Of a DNA stretch of 64,000 bases, positions 28,294 to 37,224 are shown piece by piece (the stretch's first letter is position 1; every line of letters starts with the position of its first letter). The DNA is from Halorubrum sodomense. Its GTDB lineage: Archaea > Halobacteriota > Halobacteria > Halobacteriales > Haloferacaceae. The DNA lies in assembly GCF_900111935.1 (NCBI RefSeq), contig NZ_FOYN01000002.1, forward strand, positions 434,001 through 498,000, read 5' to 3'. The notes beneath the pieces were generated by a model that did no database searches, was not told the origin of the DNA, and was given only the letters and a program-made list of their open reading frames with translations. The position numbers and the translations under genes are program-made.

Positions 28294-29097
28294 ATGGACG
28301 ACGCGTCGCTCAGGGCGGACATGATCGAGGGGCTCGAACACCAGATCGGCGAGCCGATCGAGCCGCCCGTGCTGACCGCCCTCCAGCGCGTCCCGCGCGA
28401 CCCCTTCGTCGACGACTCGCCCCGCGGCGGCGCCGTTGACGGCGACGACCCCCACTCGCTCTCGCTCGCGACGCTGGTCCGACTGGTCACCGCGCTCGAC
28501 GCCGAGGAGGGAGATTCGGTCCTCGTCGTCGGCGCGGGGATCGGCTACTCGGTCGCGATCCTCGCCGAGATCGCCGGCGCGCGCCGCGTTCACGCGATCG
28601 ACATCGACCGCTCCGCCGTCGTCGCCGCGCGATCGAACCTCGACGCGGCCGGCCACGAAGCGGTCCTCGTCGACCGCGCGGACGGCGCCGACGGTCTCCC
28701 GGCGTACGCGCCCTACGACCGGATCCTCCTCGAAGCCGCGGTGGTCGAGCCGCCGCGCGCCCTCCGCGAACAGCTGGCGTCCGACGGCCGAATCGTCTAC
28801 CCGCGCGGCGCGGGCGTTCAGACGATCGCGGCGATCGAGCCGTCGTCGACCGCGACGTCGGGCGCGCCGGCTGCTCCGCCGACGAACGACGGCGCGGACG
28901 ACGACCCCGCGCCCGCCGGGTTCGAGACCGTCGAGACGCACGGGCCGGCGCGACTCCGGCCGATGCTCGCGGACGGCGAACAGCCCGGCGTGGAGCGAAA
29001 CCGGACTCGACGGGAGGACGCCGAACGCGCCGAGCGCGGCCGTCGCCGTCGCCACGGTTGGGAACAGGACTGGATCGACTGGGACGACCGGCTCTGA
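28294..29097 (+). CDS. Diverged PCM-like methyltransferase paralogue
   Basis: 267 residues. The N-terminal part aligns in outline with pcm, with SAM motif I as LVVGAGIGYSVAIL and the DIDRSAV loop. The substrate-site motif GHDQTVSAP is replaced by PHSLSLATL, so isoaspartyl methylation is doubtful. A long charged C-terminal tail (from about residue 190) ends in WEQDWIDWDDRL, a haloarchaeal feature. It lies about 75 nt after pcm on the same strand. It may act on a different substrate or be regulatory; the SAM fold is well supported, the reaction is not. Confidence 0.85.
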   Translation: MDDASLRADMIEGLEHQIGEPIEPPVLTALQRVPRDPFVDDSPRGGAVDGDDPHSLSLATLVRLVTALDAEEGDSVLVVGAGIGYSVAILAEIAGARRVHAIDIDRSAVVAARSNLDAAGHEAVLVDRADGADGLPAYAPYDRILLEAAVVEPPRALREQLASDGRIVYPRGAGVQTIAAIEPSSTATSGAPAAPPTNDGADDDPAPAGFETVETHGPARLRPMLADGEQPGVERNRTRREDAERAERGRRRRHGWEQDWIDWDDRL

Positions 29098-29130
29098 CCG
29101 ACTCCCTCGCGGCGCGAGCCCGCACGCCGC

Positions 29131-29607
29131 TCACTCCTCGACGACGAGCACCTCGGTGTTCTCCCGCTCGTCGACGTAGTCGCCCGTAGCCGGCGGTTTG
29201 ATGTCGATCGTGAGCGTCCCCTCCGCCTGATTCGGACCGAGTTCGGGGGCGACCTCCACGCTGGCGACCCCTTCGCCGTTCGTCCGTGCGGTGGCGACGC
29301 CGTCGACCTGCGCGGAGCCGCCGCGCACGATGACCGTCGCGTCCGCGACGCGGGAGCCCTCGGGACCGACGACGGCGACGGTGAGCGACTGATCGCCGGG
29401 CGTGGTGACCTCCGGCTGTGGCTGCGCGTCCAGTTCGGTCGCGGCCAGCCCGTCGATGTCGCCGATCATCCCCATCATCACGCTGAGGCTGGCGACGCCG
29501 ACGACGAGCGCGATGACGAGGCGGACCGGGAGCCCCTCGATCGCCCGGGTGTCGGTGCTGAACGTCCGGCGATTCGCGGTGCGCGAGTCGTGTGTTCGAT
29601 CGGACAT
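29131..29607 (-). CDS. Membrane-anchored protein with an extracellular Ig/carboxypeptidase-regulatory domain
   Basis: 158 residues. A short cytosolic N-terminus ends in a membrane segment (about 28-50, LVIALVVGVASLSVMMGMIG). The outside part, about 65-155, is a beta-rich domain with VTTPGDQSLTVAVVGPEGS and ATARTNGEGVASVEV, like Big or carboxypeptidase-regulatory folds. The ATG at 29607 is preferred over an upstream start. It resembles the pilin-like DUF7382 family of haloarchaea. Divergent from the HerA-like ATPase gene. Confidence 0.75.
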   Translation of the reverse strand: MSDRTHDSRTANRRTFSTDTRAIEGLPVRLVIALVVGVASLSVMMGMIGDIDGLAATELDAQPQPEVTTPGDQSLTVAVVGPEGSRVADATVIVRGGSAQVDGVATARTNGEGVASVEVAPELGPNQAEGTLTIDIKPPATGDYVDERENTEVLVVEE

Positions 29608-29740
29608 ACGCCGCGCTGGCCGCGGCATGGATTATAAAGAGTCGGACGGGGCGGATCGGACGCCGGTGACGGTGATCGCGATCACCGAACCCGACCGATC
29701 ACCCGACCGTTTTTACCGGATGCCGAGGCCAGCCGACCCC

Positions 29741-30955
29741 ATGTACGTACTCGGCCGCGCCGAGACCGATGGCGCCCCCGGCGCCGAGACCGGTGGCGAC
29801 TCCGACGCCGAGACCGGTGGCGATCCCGGCACCGAGGCCGATCTCGACGCCGGGAGCGACCGCGACGGCGAGACTCACCGGCCGCCGCACACCGCCCGGA
29901 TCGGCTCCTTCCTCGCTCGCGACGGGAGCGCCGGCGCGTCGGTCGGTATCGACCTCGACCGCCCGCACGCGGGGGTCGTCTTCGGGAAGCGCGGGACCGG
30001 GAAGTCGTACACCCTCGGCGTTCTCGCCGAGGAACTCGCCGACGCCGACGGCGTCGCCCCGGTCGTCGTCGACCCGATGGGCGTCTTCGCCGGCCTCGAA
30101 GCGGTCGGCGGTCGCGTCGTCGACCCCGCGGTCCGTCCCGCCTCGATACCGCCCTCGGAATGGCCCGACTTACTCGCGCTCGACCCGGCCAGCGGGCCCG
30201 GGAGCCTCGTCTGGCGCGTCGTCGCGGACGCGGTCGACGACGGTAACGGAGACGCGGTCGGTGCCGACGGCTCCGCGGACCCCGGACGAAGCGGGGGCCC
30301 GTCCCCGTCGCTCGCGGCGCTCCGCGAGGCGGTCGACGCGGCCGACGCCCCGGCGGAGACCCGCCGCGCCGCGGTGAACCACCTCCGGCTGGCGGCGTCG
30401 TGGGGCGTCTTCGACGCCGACGCGCCGCCGGTCGCGTCGCTCGCGGCGGACGGCGACCCCGCGGTGCTTGACCTCGCCGGCGTCCCCGACGCGGCCGCGG
30501 CCGCCGTCGTCCGCGCGGTCGCTCGGGGGCTCTACGACGCGCGGATCGACGGCGGTCTCCCCCGGCTCCCGTGGCTCCTCGTCGACGAGGCCCACGCCTT
30601 CTTCGACGGGATCGCGGAGCCGGCGCTCCGGACGCTCCTCACTCGTGGTCGCGCGCCCGGCGTCTCGCTGGTCTGTGCGACCCAGCGCCCGGTCGCGCTG
30701 CCGAGCGTCGCCGTCTCGCAGTCCGACCTCCTCGTCTCCCATCGGCTCACGGCCGCGCGAGACGTTGACCGGCTGGCGGAGGCGGAGGCGACGTACCTCG
30801 CCGGCGACCTCGCCTCGCGGCTCCCGGAGGGGGTCGGCGAGGCGCTCGTCGTCGACGACGCCACCGAGACGGTCCACACGGTCCGGATCCGCGAACGACG
30901 TACGCCGCACGAAGGGGAGAGCCCGCGCGCGAGTCGGCTGTCGGGTCCGGGGTGA
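29741..30955 (+). CDS. HerA/DUF87-like ATPase
   Basis: 404 residues from the ATG at 29741; an ATG seven codons upstream is possible. The N-terminus carries a short ETGGD-type acidic repeat region. Walker A is GKRGTGKSY (near residue 84), and Walker B is LLVDEAHAF (near residue 283), followed by RGRAPGVSLVCATQRP with a sensor Gln. This places it in the HerA/FtsK superfamily of DNA or protein translocases, usually hexameric. It lacks the NurA partner nearby, so a role in end resection is not shown. Confidence 0.88.
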   Translation: MYVLGRAETDGAPGAETGGDSDAETGGDPGTEADLDAGSDRDGETHRPPHTARIGSFLARDGSAGASVGIDLDRPHAGVVFGKRGTGKSYTLGVLAEELADADGVAPVVVDPMGVFAGLEAVGGRVVDPAVRPASIPPSEWPDLLALDPASGPGSLVWRVVADAVDDGNGDAVGADGSADPGRSGGPSPSLAALREAVDAADAPAETRRAAVNHLRLAASWGVFDADAPPVASLAADGDPAVLDLAGVPDAAAAAVVRAVARGLYDARIDGGLPRLPWLLVDEAHAFFDGIAEPALRTLLTRGRAPGVSLVCATQRPVALPSVAVSQSDLLVSHRLTAARDVDRLAEAEATYLAGDLASRLPEGVGEALVVDDATETVHTVRIRERRTPHEGESPRASRLSGPG

Positions 30956-31016
30956 CCGAGCGCACCGGGGCCGAACGACTCCGAACGTACAAGCGGCCCC
31001 GGGGTTACCGACGCGT

Positions 31017-31421
31017 ATGGAACGAACGCCGTACGGATTCCTGCTCGTCGCGGTCGGCGGGTTCCTCGGTGCGGTCGGCAGACACGCGGTCGACCTCGGG
31101 ATCGCCCGGGTCGTCGCTGCGACCTCCTCCGGTGGCGGTCCGGCGATACTCGGCGGAACTCCCACCGGCACGGGGACGCTCGTCGCGAACGTCGCCGGGT
31201 CGTTCGCGCTCGGACTCCTGTTAACCCGCGCGTCGAGCGGCCGGATTCGACTGCTCGTCGGGACCGGCGCGCTCTCGTCGTTCACGACGTACAGCACGTT
31301 CGTCTCGGACGCGGTCGCGCTCGGAACGCCGGCGGGCGCGTGGTACGTCGCCGTCAGCTACGCGACCGGATTCGCCGCGGCCGCGGTCGGCCTCGCTGTC
31401 GGGGGGCGGCAGCGGCGATGA
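31017..31421 (+). CDS. crcB: Fluoride exporter CrcB/Fluc subunit 1
   Basis: 134 residues, four membrane segments. Fluc channels export fluoride as dual-topology dimers. The signature GGxxGAxxRH is GGFLGAVGRH, the GTLVANVAGSFALGLL segment holds the pore Asn, and SSFTTYSTF is the Phe-rich pore motif. Its stop overlaps the start of a second crcB gene (ATGA), indicating a heterodimer pair with opposite topology. A perfect 9-bp stem-loop (30965-31002) lies just upstream. Confidence 0.94.
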   Translation: MERTPYGFLLVAVGGFLGAVGRHAVDLGIARVVAATSSGGGPAILGGTPTGTGTLVANVAGSFALGLLLTRASSGRIRLLVGTGALSSFTTYSTFVSDAVALGTPAGAWYVAVSYATGFAAAAVGLAVGGRQRR

Positions 31422-31780
31422 CCGCCGCTCCGCTCGTCGCGACGGCACTCGTCGGCCTCGGCGGCGCGCTCGGGGCCGCCTCCCGCCACGCGGTCGGGCT
31501 TCGCGTCGGAGGGCGCCGATCGGTCCTCCTCGTCAACGCGCTCGGGAGCTTCGCGCTCGGAGCCGTGTCCGCCGCACCCGTCGGACCGACGGCGACGCTG
31601 CTCTTCGGCGTCGGCTTCTGTGGCGCGTTCACGACGTTCTCATCGTTCGCGGTCGGGACCGTGCGGGCGGCGAGCGAGACGGGAACCCGGGCCGCCGCGA
31701 CGGTCGCAGCGACGAATCTCGGGGCCGCGTTGGCCGCGTTCCTGTTCGGTTCGATTCTCGTCGGTCGGACCCTCGGATGA
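31418..31780 (+). CDS. crcB: Fluoride exporter CrcB/Fluc subunit 2
   Basis: 120 residues, four membrane segments. It has GGALGAASRH, VNALGSFALGAV and AFTTFSSFAVG, the same pore motifs as subunit 1. ATGA overlap with the previous gene suggests translational coupling and a 1:1 complex. Shorter than the first copy, mainly in the loop after the first helix, as in other two-gene haloarchaeal pairs. Confidence 0.94.
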   Translation: MTAAPLVATALVGLGGALGAASRHAVGLRVGGRRSVLLVNALGSFALGAVSAAPVGPTATLLFGVGFCGAFTTFSSFAVGTVRAASETGTRAAATVAATNLGAALAAFLFGSILVGRTLG

Positions 31781-31861
31781 ACGGCGGCCGCTCCGGCGGC
31801 CCGAGGCCCGTTCCAGGTCGGACCGACAAGCGATAGGTACAGGATCCTCCGTCACCTACCC

Positions 31862-32182
31862 GTGGTCGTGACCGACACCGACCGCTCCGTCGACGGCGAG
31901 TCGACCGATACGGCCGACTCGGGGCCCCTCCCCGACGACGCGGACCTCGATTCGATCCCCGAGTTCGGCGACCTCTCGATCCTCCAGCGCGCGTTCGTCG
32001 CCGCCGCGCAGAACCCCTCGCGCGGCCTGCTGGTCGTCGGCCTGTTCGCGTTCGCGCTCGCCTTCTACGGGGCGTTCTGGCTGTCGTTCCCCCGCGCCGC
32101 CGGTCTGCTCTCCGCGGTCGCGGCGATCGTCGCCGCCGTCGCGGCGCTCGTTTACTTGCTTCTCGACCGCGTCGCTCGCTGA
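31862..32182 (+). CDS. Small two-pass membrane protein
   Basis: 106 residues from a GTG; a second GTG two codons later (31868) would start with TDTDR and is equally plausible. An acidic N-terminus (about 1-45) is followed by two hydrophobic segments (about 54-74 and 79-101). Haloarchaea have many such proteins with no known role. It converges on cca. No function can be assigned. Confidence 0.7.
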   Translation: MVVTDTDRSVDGESTDTADSGPLPDDADLDSIPEFGDLSILQRAFVAAAQNPSRGLLVVGLFAFALAFYGAFWLSFPRAAGLLSAVAAIVAAVAALVYLLLDRVAR

Positions 32183-32230
32183 CGCCCGCTCTCTCGTCGC
32201 CGTCTCGGTTCGAACCCCCTCGGCGGCGGA

Positions 32231-33661
32231 TCAGGGTCGCGGCTCGTAGAACTCGCGGAGCGGCCGACCGAATGCGGGCGCGAGCGTCGCGACCGCCCCG
32301 CCGACCAACACGTCGCGGTCGTCGAACGCCGGCTCTACCTGCGCCCCGAGCGCCACGTCGCTCGCGGCGTCGCTCTCCAAGTACTCCCGGACGGTGGCGA
32401 ACTCGCGCTCCCGCTCGACGACGTACCGGTCTCCGTCGATGAAGGGTCCGTAGGTGTCGGGGTCGACGTCGTCGACGTACGACTCGTAGAAGCTCGCGGC
32501 GTGTTTCCGTACCGCCACCGGGGGGCCGTCGTGGCGCTCGACGGCCGGCCGCTCGGTCACCTCCAGTTCCGCGTACAGCGCGGCCCGCGTCGGTCCGTCG
32601 GACCCGTCACTCTCGGTCGTCTCCCCTGGATCGTCCGCTCCGGCGGTGCCCGTCGCTCCCGCGGCGTCCGTCATGGCGGTCGCTCGGAGGACGTCGAAGC
32701 CGTGCTCGTTGAGGCCGCCGACGATCCCGTCCAGCGAGCGCCGGAGCTGCGGCCACAGTTGGTCGTCGACCACGTCGGGCGCGTCGAAGAGGACCGCGAC
32801 CGGCGTCGTCTCCCGTCGATCGAGGTGGTCGCGCACCTCCGCGGAACTGAGCGGTTCCGGCTTCTCCGGCTCGAAGAAGCCCTCGCCCGGGGCCGCGAGC
32901 AGCTCCCGCGCGTAGTGCTGGAACCGCGCGAGGTTCGTCGCCGACAGCACCGCGGCGACGTTCCGCGTCGGATCGGTGGGGTCGACGACGACCAGCGGGT
33001 CATCGAACGTGCGCTCGGCGTGTCCCTCGGGATCGAACTCCACCGGCGGGTGCCAGCTCCGCGCGGACTCGACGAGGGGAACGAACCCGCCGAGCTCCAA
33101 CACGAGCAGCTCCGTGAGGTACCCCGAAAAGCCCTCGGTGCGGAGGTCGCTCCCGTACGCGCCGATCCCCTTCAGGAACGCCTTCGCCAGCACCACGTCC
33201 GCCGCGAGGTCGTCGTCGAGCCGCGCGGAGAGGTACGCGTCGTGGAACGGCGTGCGGTCGACCGCGGAGACCAGCTCCGCCGCCCGCTCCACGTCGTGAC
33301 AGGGGACTAAGTCGACGTCGAACCCCTCGTGGCTCCCCTTCACGTACGGGTGTTCGGCGTACTCCTCGTGGCCGTCGGGGAGGACCGCGTGGCCGACTTC
33401 GAGGCCGTACTCCTCTAACTCGGCGCGGTCGAGGTCCGCGTCGAACCGGACGAAGAGATCGATGTCCCGGTCGCCCGCGACCCACGTGCCGCGCGCGGTC
33501 GACCCGACCTGGACCACGTCGGCCTCGACCGGGAGGTCGGCGATGGCCTCGCGGGCCCGCTCGGTCAGCTCCGCGGCCGTCTCGCGCAGCCGCTCGCGCT
33601 CGTCCGGCTCCGGGAGGACCCGCTCGCGCACCCGCGACAGCACCGCCTCCAACTCGTCCAT
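32231..33661 (-). CDS. cca: CCA-adding enzyme, archaeal class I
   Basis: 476 residues. Adds CCA to the 3' ends of tRNAs; needed here because the tRNA genes in the window do not encode CCA. The nucleotidyltransferase signature GSTARGTW is followed by DRDIDLFVRF with the catalytic Asp pair. The next motif FDVDLVPC holds the third acid. The central domain includes VLAKAFLKGIGAYGSD, and the C-terminal domain starts around residue 300 with acidic insertions. The ATG at 33661 is the family start. It lies next to two tRNA genes. Confidence 0.95.
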   Translation of the reverse strand: MDELEAVLSRVRERVLPEPDERERLRETAAELTERAREAIADLPVEADVVQVGSTARGTWVAGDRDIDLFVRFDADLDRAELEEYGLEVGHAVLPDGHEEYAEHPYVKGSHEGFDVDLVPCHDVERAAELVSAVDRTPFHDAYLSARLDDDLAADVVLAKAFLKGIGAYGSDLRTEGFSGYLTELLVLELGGFVPLVESARSWHPPVEFDPEGHAERTFDDPLVVVDPTDPTRNVAAVLSATNLARFQHYARELLAAPGEGFFEPEKPEPLSSAEVRDHLDRRETTPVAVLFDAPDVVDDQLWPQLRRSLDGIVGGLNEHGFDVLRATAMTDAAGATGTAGADDPGETTESDGSDGPTRAALYAELEVTERPAVERHDGPPVAVRKHAASFYESYVDDVDPDTYGPFIDGDRYVVEREREFATVREYLESDAASDVALGAQVEPAFDDRDVLVGGAVATLAPAFGRPLREFYEPRP

Positions 33662-33820
33662 ACCGAACGGTCTCGCGGTCCGGCCGAAAACGTGTCGGTC
33701 GGATCGGGGCCGCGCTGAGCGCGCTCGCGGTAGCGTTTCTCTCCGCTCTCGTCGGGCGGATCCCGCTCCGTCGGGCGGAAACGAAAGCCCTATCAAAACG
33801 ACGCGAGTACCCGGAAGTGA

Positions 33821-33893
33821 GCCGAAGTAGCTCAGTTGGTAGAGCGCCTCGCTGTTAACGAGGCGGTCCCAGGTTCGAGTCCTGGCTTCGGCG
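33821..33893 (+). tRNA. tRNA-Asn (GTT)
   Basis: 73 nt. Acceptor stem GCCGAAG pairs with CTTCGGC at 33886-33892, discriminator G. The D-loop is AGTTGGTAGAG, the anticodon loop CTGTTAA, and the T-loop GTTCGAGTCC. No intron and no encoded CCA. Confidence 0.96.
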
Positions 33894-33961
33894 CCTTCTG
33901 TTTCACCCGCTTCGCCGCGAGTCGGTACGCTCAAAAACGTCTCGGACGTACCGACGAGTAC

Positions 33962-34036
33962 GGGCCCTTAGCTTAGTCCGGTTAAAGCGACTCGCTCATA
34001 ACGAGTTGATCGCCGGTTCGAATCCGGCAGGGCCCA
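33962..34036 (+). tRNA. CAU-anticodon tRNA, probably tRNA-Ile2
   Basis: 75 nt. Acceptor GGGCCCT pairs with AGGGCCC at 34029-34035, discriminator A. The anticodon loop reads CTCATAA, so the encoded anticodon is CAT. It is not the initiator type. Elongator tRNA-Met genes in haloarchaea typically carry an intron and this one does not, so tRNA-Ile2, with C34 modified to agmatidine, is favoured; elongator Met remains possible. Confidence 0.85.
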
Positions 34037-34115
34037 TCCACGGTATACCCGTTACCGGACGGTCCCTCCGCGGATCAGATCGTCCGGTCGCCGAAAACGC
34101 GACGCCCGACGCCGT

Positions 34116-34574
34116 TTACTCCCGTCGAAGCGTCACGTCGGTCGCGGTCTCGTTCGCCAGGTTGTCGCTCACCGGACAGCGCGCCTCGACGGCGGCGGTG
34201 AACTCGGCTAACGTCTCGTCGTCCACGTCGCCGGCGAAGTCGACGTCGACGGACGCCTCCACGCCCTGGTAGCCCGCCCGGGGCTCCTCGGCGCGGCCGA
34301 GGTGCTTGCGGGGGTCGAACCCGCCGGCGACCTCGACCGCGACGCCCTCGACGTCGAGGTCGAAGTCCGGCGCCACCGCGCGGACGGTCGCGTTGAGGCA
34401 GCCGGTCCAGGCGGCGAGCAGGTACTCGACGGGCATCGCGCCCTCGTCGTCCCCGCCCATCGCCTCCGGGTCGTCCATCACCAGTTCGTGGTCGCGAGCC
34501 CGGGCGACGAACTTCGACTCGCCGTCGCTCTCGCCGCTGACCTCCATCCGCTGCGTCGCGTTGGCGTCACTCAT
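34116..34574 (-). CDS. OsmC family peroxiredoxin
   Basis: 152 residues. OsmC/Ohr proteins reduce organic hydroperoxides with two reactive cysteines. These are C66-like in AWTGCLNATV and C138-like in EARCPVSDNL, both placed as in the family. The N-terminal beta sheet binds the partner subunit; dimers are expected in the cytosol. The ATG at 34574 gives MSDANATQRM. It is not part of an operon; the upstream gap to the HAD gene, about 240 nt, shows nothing clear. Confidence 0.94.
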   Translation of the reverse strand: MSDANATQRMEVSGESDGESKFVARARDHELVMDDPEAMGGDDEGAMPVEYLLAAWTGCLNATVRAVAPDFDLDVEGVAVEVAGGFDPRKHLGRAEEPRAGYQGVEASVDVDFAGDVDDETLAEFTAAVEARCPVSDNLANETATDVTLRRE

Positions 34575-34817
34575 CGACTGCGTTAGCGGACGAGGGCGCA
34601 TAAACCGTCGAAGCCGGTCCGGTTCGTGCCGGTGACCGTGACGCCGCCGCCTCGCGCAGAAGCAGCCTCGAAGCGCTGAGAACGTTGATTCCGCTTCGCT
34701 CGTCGTCTGACGCCACCACGACGCGTCACGGACACCGGAGATTCTTGCGAGCGCGCCCCCGGAACGATCTCGGACCGCTTGACCGTCAGGGAGCCGCGGC
34801 CGCGAGCGCGCCGCCGG

Positions 34818-35681
34818 CTACTCCAACAGACCCACCAGTTCGTTCACGTCGTCGACCACCGCGTCGGCGCCGTTCTCGGCGAACTTCTCGCGCCCCCCGT
34901 CCCCGGTGAGTCCGCCCGTGAGGACGCCGATTCCGTAGTAGACGCGCGTCTCGTCCGTCTCGTCGGCGTTACGCGCGGTCCGCACGTCGTCGAGGGTGTC
35001 GCCGGCGAACGCGACGCGGTCGGCGTCGAACCGCTCCGCGAGTTCGACGAGCGCCCGCGGGTGGGGTTTCCCCGCCTCCCAGTCGTCCATCGTGAACCGG
35101 CGGTCGTCGGGCACGTCGAGGCCGACGCGCTCCAAGGCGATGTCCGCCTCGGCGGCCGGTCGCCCGGTGAGGACGCCGACGTCGAACCGCGCCGTGAGGT
35201 CGGCGATCGTCTCGGGGTCGACGAGGGTCGGCTCGTCGCGGATGTATCCGTCCGCCTCGACCGGCGGCTCGCCGCCCTCCAGCTCGCGGTACAGCTCCGC
35301 GCCGAGGTACAGCGCCTGGAACGTCTCCCGGAGGGCGTCCCGGTCCCACTGGTCGCGGACCCGGGCCTGCGCGACTCGCGGGAGGTCGCCGACGACCTCC
35401 TTGGCGGCGTCGAGGCCGCCGCCGAGCTCGCGGACCCGGTCGGTGAACTCGTCGACGTCCATCCGGAGCCCCTCGCGGCGGGCCAACACGAACAGCGCGG
35501 CGGCGTCGGTCAGATCCCAGTCGTTGTTGAACCCGCCGGCGTCCTTGAACGCCTGGACGGCGTTCCGGTCGATCGGCTTGCCGCACACCCGGTCGACCGA
35601 CTCGAGGATCGCTCGCCGGTAGGAGTCCGCCACGTCGACCAACACCCCGTCGATGTCGAGGATCACTGCGTCGACCTGCAT
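34818..35681 (-). CDS. HAD-superfamily hydrolase (TIGR01548-like)
   Basis: 287 residues. The phosphate-accepting motif DIDGVLVD is at 9-16 with both Asp. A large alpha-helical cap (about 25-125) follows. The [10 protein letters not shown] motif (Ser/Thr motif) and the FAGDTLDDV acidic motif complete the haloacid dehalogenase core. The match to the archaeal HAD-IA subgroup sometimes found near histidine-synthesis genes is by recollection; no his genes are here. The substrate is unknown, probably a small phosphorylated metabolite. Confidence 0.88.
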   Translation of the reverse strand: MQVDAVILDIDGVLVDVADSYRRAILESVDRVCGKPIDRNAVQAFKDAGGFNNDWDLTDAAALFVLARREGLRMDVDEFTDRVRELGGGLDAAKEVVGDLPRVAQARVRDQWDRDALRETFQALYLGAELYRELEGGEPPVEADGYIRDEPTLVDPETIADLTARFDVGVLTGRPAAEADIALERVGLDVPDDRRFTMDDWEAGKPHPRALVELAERFDADRVAFAGDTLDDVRTARNADETDETRVYYGIGVLTGGLTGDGGREKFAENGADAVVDDVNELVGLLE

Positions 35682-35769
35682 ACCGCTACCCCGGCTGGCG
35701 GCGGAATGAACGTTCGGGTTCGCGGCCGGCGTCGCCGGTTCGGTGCCCCGCCGCCCGGTCCCGCGCTCG

Positions 35770-36246
35770 TCAGCGCGCGACGTACATAACGGTGCCCGAT
35801 TCCGTCGACCGCCGAGAAACGTCGACCACCGGCTCTTCGAACCCGAGCGTGGTGAACAGGCAGGCCGCGTCGAGCAGCTCGGCCAGCGCGACGGTCGGCC
35901 GCTGGAGTTCGGCGGGGAGGTTCCGCGCGTACACGGCGTCGAAACCGCCGCCCTCTGGTGCGTCGAGTCCGAGCGTCTCCCGGACGGACCGGTCGCCGTC
36001 CGCCGCCGCCAACGTCGTCACGTCCGCGGCGGCGACTCGGAGTGACCCCCCGGCCGACGCTCGCGTCTCCGTCGCCGCGTCCCGTACCGCCTCGCTCACC
36101 TCGACGTCGAACGCGACGACCTCGCGGCCGCGGTCGACGAGCGCCCGGGCGACGCCCGGACGCCGCCCGATCCCGACCTCGATCGATCGCTCGTATCCGT
36201 CGAGCGCGTCGACGAGCGCCCGCTCCGACGGGGGTGTTGCTGCCAC
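35770..36246 (-). CDS. UPF0146 family protein, methyltransferase-like fold
   Basis: 158 residues from a GTG at 36246. The Rossmann-like start [19 protein letters not shown] and [10 protein letters not shown] are the family hallmarks, as is the [10 protein letters not shown] motif. UPF0146 proteins look like small SAM-dependent methyltransferases but the catalytic role is unproven. Divergent from amzA with only 39 nt between start codons, so both must use very short, overlapping promoter regions. Confidence 0.85.
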   Translation of the reverse strand: MAATPPSERALVDALDGYERSIEVGIGRRPGVARALVDRGREVVAFDVEVSEAVRDAATETRASAGGSLRVAAADVTTLAAADGDRSVRETLGLDAPEGGGFDAVYARNLPAELQRPTVALAELLDAACLFTTLGFEEPVVDVSRRSTESGTVMYVAR

Positions 36247-36285
36247 GGCGCGGGCTTTATGACCGCGGCGGCCAAAAGCGGTTCC

Positions 36286-36807
36286 ATGCTCGTGGACATC
36301 GTCCCGGTCGGAGAGGTTACCCCCCGAGTGAAGCGGGAGGCCTCCGGCGCGCTGCGTTCCGTGTACGACTGCGACGTGACGGTCCACGACGATCAGGCGA
36401 TCCCCGACTCCGCGTTCGACGCCGACCGCGACCAGTACCGCGCCGAGGACCTCATCGAGACGGTCACCCGGGTCGGCGGCGGCGAGAAGAACATCGGCAT
36501 CACGCCCGAGGACCTCTACTACCGCCGCCGGAACTACGTGTTCGGCCTCGCGTACCTCAACGGCAGCGGCTCCGTCATCTCCACGCACCGCCTCCGGACC
36601 TCCTCCGACGGCGGCGTCTCCACCAAGCCCGCGGCCGACGTGTTCGCCGACCGCGTCCGCAAGGAGATCGTCCACGAGATCGGGCACACGCTCGGGTTGG
36701 AACACTGCGACAACAGCAAGTGCGTGATGTCGTTTTCACCCACCGTCCGCGAGGTCGACGTGAAAGAGGAGAACCTCTGTGGCACCTGCTCTCGGCTCGT
36801 TCGCTGA
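36286..36807 (+). CDS. amzA: Archaemetzincin metalloprotease
   Basis: 173 residues, the usual size. The zinc motif HEIGHTLGLEH, extended by CDNSKCVM, matches the archaemetzincin consensus with its extra Cys residues, and a late CGTC completes the structural zinc site. It is a zinc peptidase of uncertain natural substrate. The ATG at 36286 is preferred because it begins the family-typical MLVDIVPVG; an upstream in-frame start at 36259 overlaps the shared promoter. Confidence 0.95.
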   Translation: MLVDIVPVGEVTPRVKREASGALRSVYDCDVTVHDDQAIPDSAFDADRDQYRAEDLIETVTRVGGGEKNIGITPEDLYYRRRNYVFGLAYLNGSGSVISTHRLRTSSDGGVSTKPAADVFADRVRKEIVHEIGHTLGLEHCDNSKCVMSFSPTVREVDVKEENLCGTCSRLVR

Positions 36808-36877
36808 CGCTGCGAGTCGACGGTCTCCCCCCTTCCCCGCCGGTAGACGTAAACTCCGTCCCGCACAAAGGGTAGGT

Positions 36878-37177
36878 ATGGCCGCAAAGCCGGAATACCG
36901 CGACCGGCCCGACGTCGAGGTCGCGCTGCTCGACGCGCTCGTCGACCGCGGCGACGAGGGGATGACCGTCCTCGAACTCCGCGCAGCCGTCGACGCCGAC
37001 ATCGACGCCGTCGAGGAGGGGCTCTCGGCGCTGAAAGACGACTCGCTCATCCTCGTCGAGACCGAGGAGAGCGTCCGGGTGTACGCCCACGAACGGGTCG
37101 TTCCCGACCCGGAGGCGGCGACCGACGACCCGTCGGCGGGGCTCGTCGACGCGATCCGCGACCGGATCGGACTGTAG
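36878..37177 (+). CDS. Small winged-HTH protein (DUF6432-like)
   Basis: 99 residues. The N-terminal half (VEVALLDALVDRGDEGMTVL, then LRAAVDADIDAVEEGLSALK) is a winged-helix DNA-binding unit; the C-terminus is acidic. There is no ligand domain. It sits between amzA and the YgfZ-like gene on the same strand, about 70 and 47 nt away. Family assignment to DUF6432 is a recollection of haloarchaeal annotation. Confidence 0.78.
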   Translation: MAAKPEYRDRPDVEVALLDALVDRGDEGMTVLELRAAVDADIDAVEEGLSALKDDSLILVETEESVRVYAHERVVPDPEAATDDPSAGLVDAIRDRIGL

Positions 37178-37224
37178 CCGTCGGAGACGGCGGCCTTTTG
37201 ACCCTCGATCGCCTCCGTCCGACC

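Noticed and set aside
30965-31002. Fluoride riboswitch before crcB
   Set aside because: A hairpin exists but the conserved riboswitch core and pseudoknot residues are not evident.
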